From Coniochaeta sp. PMI_546 (taxonomy: Eukaryota; Ascomycota; Sordariomycetes; Coniochaetales; Coniochaetaceae), in NCBI GenBank assembly GCA_021432605.1, contig MU271147.1, positions 2,604,001-2,668,000 on the forward strand: a stretch of DNA of 64,000 bases, in the 5' to 3' direction. Positions 59,001 through 64,000 of this stretch are shown piece by piece. Below the pieces are notes generated by a model. It had not been told where the DNA came from, ran no database searches, and worked only from the letters and a program-made list of their open reading frames with translations. Each line of letters opens with the position of its first letter. Within the stretch, counting starts at the first letter, position 1. Position numbers and translations under genes: made by a program.

Positions 59001-59337
59001 GTCAACGCCAAGACACTCTCTCGCCATCGCGGCCGTCCGAGTTGAGGACTGGAACACGCTGGACCTTGTTCCTGTTCAAGGTTTTGCCTCCGCATCCGGA
59101 AATCGTTGATCTGGGTCCCTGGTCGGCGGATATGTTGCCATCGTGGAGAGCACACGGTCTGGGGGGGACGGGAAAAGGAGTCGAAATGGATATAAATACG
59201 GACGTCGTCGCGATGGGATCAACCTCTTCTCTTCTGCACCTCAGCAGCCTCCATTGTTCCAGAGTCAGCAGCCTCCAGATCTCCAGATCCGATCTCATCT
59301 ACAAACCGAGTTCTTAACTCCGATCCAATCAGTCAAT
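56047..59337. other. Long gene-poor stretch before the DUF4360 gene
   Basis: About 3.3 kb. Frames reach 157 codons (58844-59317 +), but none has domain character or a signal peptide, and they overlap each other. It starts with the mcsA 3' UTR (T-rich near 56150) and ends in the DUF4360 promoter. Confidence 0.5.
59191..59198 (+). promoter_or_regulatory. TATA box of the DUF4360 gene
   Basis: TATAAATA lies 140-147 bp upstream of the start codon, followed by a CT-rich leader, a usual arrangement for a strongly expressed secreted-protein gene. Confidence 0.5.
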
Positions 59338-60069
59338 ATGCGCTCTTTCGCCTTCCTCCTTCCCGCGCTCGCGGCCGCCTCTCCCCTCGCTCAGACCAAT
59401 CCCGATGGCTGGGCCGATGGCCCCGACCCGAACCAGATCCAGATCACGAGCGCCACATTCTCTGGCAACGGCTGCCCGCAAGGCACTGTCTCGACCAGCA
59501 TCTCCCCCGACAAGACGGTAAGCATCATGTCTGACCGAGAATCGGACTCGGTCCGCGACCCGCTCTCCGGAAGATCCGAGCTAACTGTTCTTCGCCAGGT
59601 CATTACTTTCGGCTTCGATGGGTTCCAGACCTACATCGGACCCGGCTACAACCCGACTGAGAAGACCAAGAACTGCCAGCTCCACCTGAACCTCAAGTAC
59701 CCCGGTGGCTTCCAGTTCTCCGTCGTCGACAGCACGTACCACGGCTACGCTCAGCTCGATCCCGGTGTGACTGGAACCTTCTACTCCACCTACTACTTCA
59801 GCCAGTCCGCCGGTGACACGACCACCACCCAGACCTCCATCAGCGGAGGTGGCATCTGGGCCCAGGGCCAGGTCTACACCAAGGCCGACACCATCCCGAC
59901 CGCCAGCTACATCTACTCCCCCTGCGGCGCCAACGGCATCCTCAACATCAACAACCGCATCGCGCTTACCAGCACCAACAGCAGCGCCATCGGTGAGCTC
60001 ACCGACGACGATGCTACCGTCGCCTTTACCCAGCAGATCCACCTCTCGTGGAAGACCTGCAAGAAATAG
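59338..60069 (+). CDS. Secreted DUF4360 protein, 216 residues
   Basis: Two exons, 59338-59517 and 59599-60069. The 81-nt intron is a stop-free multiple of three; a GCTAAC branch site and GTAAGC/CCAG ends support splicing. A signal peptide ([18 protein letters not shown]) is followed by the DUF4360 pattern: [96 protein letters not shown] and a terminal ...WKTCKK. The conserved cysteines probably form disulphides. Members are small secreted fungal and bacterial proteins of unknown function; some are abundant in culture filtrates. It stands alone in a gene-poor region. Confidence 0.92.
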   Translation: MRSFAFLLPALAAASPLAQTNPDGWADGPDPNQIQITSATFSGNGCPQGTVSTSISPDKTVSIMSDRESDSVRDPLSGRSELTVLRQVITFGFDGFQTYIGPGYNPTEKTKNCQLHLNLKYPGGFQFSVVDSTYHGYAQLDPGVTGTFYSTYYFSQSAGDTTTTQTSISGGGIWAQGQVYTKADTIPTASYIYSPCGANGILNINNRIALTSTNSSAIGELTDDDATVAFTQQIHLSWKTCKK

Positions 60070-61677
60070 ATGGCTGCACAGGCGGCATGGAGGGAGGAGC
60101 GGGACATGGTGGGGGAATCATGAGCATGGCAGCCGAAAACTTTCTTTCTCTCGTTTAACCATCCCATTGCATTGGACCGGGGGTTCAGGTTGTCCTTTCT
60201 TCTTCCGGACGTGACGGATCGGGTTGCTCGGGCGGAGACGGTTGACATGGATGGGGAGGGGTGTGCCGGCGGCTCTGGGACTTCTCATGCGACGGGCGGG
60301 ACGGTTGAACACCCCTTGTGGGGATTCCAAGAGCGACGACATATCTCTTTCTGCTTGGTCCACTTTCTTATTGTTTCGAGTCATTAGCATAAGTCAATCA
60401 AGTCTTCCACTGATCAATGTTCCGAGTCTAGAATTGCCAGTGCTTCCCAGTACCTGTACGGCGTTGTCAAGGTCGATTTGCTGTCCCCAGACCGTTGACG
60501 ACTTCGACCCTGGACCACGCCAAGTCGTTAATACCACCTGTTGTAAAGTGCCGTCTGTGGTACCTGTGGCACCATCATGCACGCTGCGTCAGATGAGGGC
60601 CAAAGCCAGCAGCGACGCTGCAATGCAGGGGAGACTTCTCTGCAGGGCCGCTCGTCATCAAGATCCAGCACCGAATCAATTGCTCGAGCCAGTTTGTTCC
60701 CGAGTCATTGGAATCACAATCCGATATTGTCAACGGAGTTTTGTCGAGATCTCAGGGACCGATGGCATTCTGCCGACCCGGCAAAACGAGAGGCCCTCAG
60801 TCATGCGGCTAAAAATAGACCGCGCCCATGATGTCGACGGTTGAAGCCTAATCGGGCAGTCGAGAAACCAAAAACGTCAACAACGGGTCAAAGACATGAA
60901 GAGGTGTCAGATTATCCGGTATAGTGCGGACCAAGAGCCGCAGTAACGTCGAGACTCGTCATGATATCGATCACTTGGACAGACATTAAGACAGCCCTCG
61001 TTGAATGCTTATGCCTGGGTACCTTTGGCCAAAGCAGCGCCTGAGGCAGTATTCACGTAATGGCGTGCAACGCCCTTATGCAAGGTACTAGTGTCTGCCT
61101 CCAAGGCGTTGTAAAAAGACAGGTTTCAATGAGTTGGTCGGTACGCCTGGCAAACGCGTGTGTCAAGTATGTCCTTGCAGTTGTTTGACCGACGGGGAGC
61201 ATGCCTGAAAGAAGCTAGGGACTGTCAGGTCGGACGGATCTGAAAAGTGATATACGCAGGTAGACACGTATAGCAAGCAGATGGCGAGGTGGTGAGGGCG
61301 TTTTTGAGATACCCGACGCCAAGTCTAATGGCTCGCCGGTTGCGCGACAACAAGCGCGACGCCTGCAGGAGAACACATGCGGCAAGGTGCCTGCCCTATA
61401 GTCTCTCAGACAAATTGTCAGAGCTAGCTTCTAAGAAGAAAAGTGGCAGGAATTGACAGGTAGAGGTAGTGTCGAGCATTGCGGCGACATCAACTTCGAC
61501 GTCGACGTCAATTTAAGGTTGGTCGACAAGCTTCCGGAGAGGAAGATGTTAAGAGGTGCGATCGACGCGCCTTCCCACCCACACGCACAGAACCCCCACC
61601 AGCAAAAAAATCAACCAAAAACTCAATCACCACCAACCCGCACGAATCAGCATCAGGTAGATGATGAGCAAAAGAAA
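60070..61677. other. Gene-poor stretch between DUF4360 gene and tRNA-Ile
   Basis: About 1.6 kb, only chance frames (one of 206 codons at 60224-60844 lacks protein character). A 12 bp palindrome GACGTCGACGTC lies at 61498-61509. Confidence 0.5.
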
Positions 61678-61784
61678 TGGTCCCATTGGGGGTTGAACCC
61701 AAGACCTTCGCATTTACTTGATGGTCAATATCCTGAGGACGGTGACTATTAGTACGATGCTCTAACCAACTGAGCTATGGGACC
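61678..61784 (-). tRNA. tRNA-Ile (anticodon AAU) with a 33-nt intron
   Basis: The acceptor GGTCCCA pairs with TGGGACC; the D arm GCTC/GAGC, anticodon stem TCGTA/TGCGA and T arm TTGGG-TTCAACC-CCCAA are all complete. The anticodon loop reads CTAATA then A after removal of an intron of about 33 nt at the canonical site, giving AAT (isoleucine). Base 73 is A. A short T run (minus strand, 61674-61671) can stop Pol III. Confidence 0.95.
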
Positions 61785-63131
61785 GGTGACAGCTGAGCCA
61801 ACTGTCCGGCTTCGGATGCTGTCCCGGGTGCTAAACATGGACTATATGGGGATTGAAAAAGCTGTTGAGATGGTCTGGTGCATTGGAGTTGTCCGAGTCA
61901 TGGACAGCGGCATTTTACTTCAAGAGGCCGGAAGTCCGTCGCAGATGCCGGCAGCTGTCGCGGTCGAGACAACGCACAAGCCAAGATGCTGACTCTGATA
62001 CCAGGTGTAAATACTTCGAAGCGAGGCGATTTATGCAACAACTTACTGTTGGTCATGGTGATTGTCAATCTTCCGCATCGATATCTGGGGCCACTTCGTC
62101 TGATGGAAGTAATGACCACAAGTCTCCAGCCACCAGAGCTCATCGCTCTTCACATATCCAACAACATGTACGGGGAGACATATGCCGTGTATGTGGCTAA
62201 TTATGCAGCACTGGTATCTCTCTACGTAATATTAGCATGGAGTTCCATTATCAACACCAAGACTAATCCTTCGCACGCTGTCAACCAGCCATCTCAACCA
62301 AACCATCGAGCCCCAGGTCTGTCAACAGCGGAAGACAATGTATAACCTTCCACACTAGACCAGCAAGAGGCCAAGATGTCCGATCACTAAGCGAAGACAG
62401 CATATACAAGCGCGACCAAACAACGAGTCGATGTCTTTGCTACTATTGTCTCGTAGAGCGATCGGGTCAAATGTCCTATCTGCGAACGAACCTGTCGCAA
62501 GCGCCAACATGGCTCACCCACAGCTTGATCATGTTTTGGGACAGAAGTGCTTTCGGCTCCGCTGCTTTGCAGCCGATAAATCAGGATCATGGTGCGGTCG
62601 CTGAGGACTCCGACATTATACACACCGAATCTCCGCAAAGGCGGGTGCCGTTGGACCTTGTTGCTACCGTGACGCCATCACCACAGGGTAGGAGACCGTT
62701 CGAAGGCCCGAGTCGGTCGTTGTCAAACCATCCAGTCGAGACCGGGTGTGCAACCTTCTCGTTGCCCAAGAAAATCACATCCAGCTTCGGTCTGTTGCGG
62801 CATAATTGGATGCTTCGTATGTTCAGTGGCGGGTAATATGTCGACCGCTGAACTACCAACGGATGTGACTTTCCATAAGGAAATATGGAAGGACCTACCG
62901 GGGCGGCGACATGGAAGCGCAGAGCTTTAAGAGATATTTGCTCGACTAGATGAGTTCTTTTCTCCCTGATTCTAAATTCGTGTATTATGATCCGTTGATG
63001 GAGCCTGAATTGGATGACTTGACTCATGATCTTGCGAGATTCCATGCTGAGATGCCTTGAAGGTCAAGTATACAAGGTAGTGAAACTGATTGCTGCGGAG
63101 AAGGAGAAGAAAACCAGGCCAATGTCCGGCC
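61785..63131. other. Gene-poor stretch upstream of the cupin 3' end
   Basis: About 1.35 kb. No convincing gene. The only coherent peptide is a 36-codon frame at 62950-63060 (+), listed separately. Confidence 0.45.
62950..63060 (+). CDS. Possible 36-residue ORF or exon relic
   Basis: Starts MSSFLPDSKFVYYDPLMEPE and ends at a TGA at 63058-63060. The acidic, hydrophobic-patterned peptide looks more protein-like than the surrounding frames. It may be a relic or last exon of a lost gene, or chance. Confidence 0.15.
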   Translation: MSSFLPDSKFVYYDPLMEPELDDLTHDLARFHAEMP

Positions 63132-63785
63132 TTAATCATCGACGTCGTTACCACTCGCAGGTACGACACCAGCACCAGCACCAAGGTCCTCACCCAGTCT
63201 CTTGCCACCAACAACAAGAGGCTTACAGTCTTGCAGACAGAAGATCATCCGCGCCCATTCTGTCTCGCTCTTATTCCTCCACGCATGCATCGTCGCCCGC
63301 TGCACCGTGACATCGCCACGCTTCATGACGTATTCCTCTCCGGAGCCCAGAACGCCGATGACCTCGCCCTCGAGGACGATGCCGTAGTCAACACTCTGGG
63401 TGCGGTGCATCATGCATTCGTAGCCTGGGCCTAGGTCGACATGGCGCAGGACGGTCCCACCTTTCGTCACCAGTCCAAATGGCCCCGAGGCCATCTTCTT
63501 CTCGTGGGCGGTAACGTCTGCGTCTCCATTGAGGTCCTGGTTTCATAAGTTAGCCTTCTGCCTGGGGACAACGGAAGCCCAGACTTAGAGACTACCCACA
63601 CAGGGAAATGACGTTGTCCAACCGACAGACATGCGAAGACGATCTTCATCGTGCCTCGAGAACACCGCGGGTCTCTTGGAGTGAAGCACCGCTCTGCCGT
63701 CTGAAGAGTGTCCTGTCGCATAAACTGTGACTTCTGGGAGGTTGTTCGGGGGGTGACTCTCGGTGGGACGACCGGTGTCTCCCAT
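63132..63785 (-). CDS. Cupin-domain protein, 196 residues
   Basis: Two exons, 63785-63600 and 63536-63132, with a 63-nt intron (donor GTGGGT, acceptor ACCAG). The junction joins WTTSFPC to DLNGDADVTAHEKKMASG, giving a continuous small protein. The double-stranded beta-helix shows in VLRHVDLGPGYECMMHRTQS, DYGIVLEGEV, GEEYVMKRGDVTVQRATMHA and WRNKSETEWARMIF, with cupin-type His (HRTQS, MHAW) and Glu residues that may bind a metal. Fungal relatives are annotated only as cupin proteins; the substrate is unknown. The frame is open upstream to 63914, but MGDTGRPTESH has a TATA box at a sensible distance and the extension looks random. Confidence 0.85.
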
Positions 63786-63889
63786 GTTGGGCTGCTTGTT
63801 CTTTGGGAGCGGAAGTTGGCCGTCGTGAGCAAGGCAGCGAGCCCGTCTGTGGGAAAAATTGGGTCTACCCGGTATCAGAATAGGGAGAG

Positions 63890-63897
63890 TATATATA
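63890..63897 (-). promoter_or_regulatory. TATA box of the cupin gene
   Basis: TATATATA, symmetric, lies about 105 bp upstream of the cupin start codon on the minus strand. Confidence 0.45.
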
Positions 63898-64000
63898 CGA
63901 CCGCCTCCAAGCAAAGGCTTGGTTGGGGTGACGAAAAGGTATGAACGGCCGTCTTGTTCGGATTCTGCTGGCGTCGGACTGAGGCGTATCAGACCCCAAT

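Noticed and set aside
1-64000. Transposable elements, virus-like elements, CRISPR arrays, rRNA genes
   Set aside because: No terminal repeats with target duplications, reverse transcriptase, integrase or transposase motifs, spaced direct repeats or 5S/18S-like sequence were recognised by eye; a repeat-library search would be needed to exclude short relics.

Overview
The window is nuclear DNA of a filamentous ascomycete (Pezizomycotina, most likely a Sordariomycete). The evidence is short GT-AG introns of about 52-83 nt with CTAAC-type branch sites, GC-rich third codon positions that create long antisense shadow ORFs, a cell-wall alpha-1,3-glucan synthase, a Zn2Cys6 regulator, a fungal methylcitrate-cycle gene pair and two intron-containing nuclear tRNA genes. 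I found no rRNA, CRISPR array, prophage or intact transposon.

Layout. 0-17 kb is gene-poor: a 795-residue protein of unknown function (-), a short Zn2Cys6 transcription factor (+) between intergenic stretches of over 4 kb, a possible Cys-rich small gene, a small charged protein (-) and a two-exon protein with a Cys cluster (+). 18.8-30 kb is a dense run of + strand genes: a MUP1/LAT-type amino-acid permease, a Gdt1-type Golgi Mn/Ca transporter, exosome subunit Rrp43, Rab escort protein Mrs6 and a DEDDh exonuclease of the Gfd2/QIP type. A tRNA-Pro(AGG) lies between permease and gdt1. 30.8-49 kb is mostly - strand: meiotic kleisin rec8, the 2373-residue ags1, a possible decayed gene, a secreted GH43 enzyme and a glutamine-synthetase-like enzyme. 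50.4-56 kb holds a short-chain dehydrogenase (+) and the divergent pair 2-methylisocitrate lyase (-) / 2-methylcitrate synthase (+). 56-64 kb is gene-poor, with a secreted DUF4360 protein (+), a tRNA-Ile(AAU) (-) and a cupin protein (-).

How the genes work together. The clearest functional unit is the mclA/mcsA pair. The synthase condenses propionyl-CoA with oxaloacetate, and the lyase splits 2-methylisocitrate into succinate and pyruvate, both in mitochondria. They share an 818 bp promoter whose middle carries a CCAAT palindrome. The GS-like and SDR genes are divergent neighbours that may also be co-regulated. The others look like independent housekeeping, cell-wall, secretory-pathway and meiotic genes.

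The most unusual non-coding signals are a four-unit 17 bp tandem repeat just upstream of rec8, a perfect 16 bp inverted repeat with reiterated GCGACT..TCG motifs between the exonuclease and rec8, and a 10 bp inverted repeat centred exactly on CACGTG at 12.9 kb. I did not find a clearly new multi-gene system.
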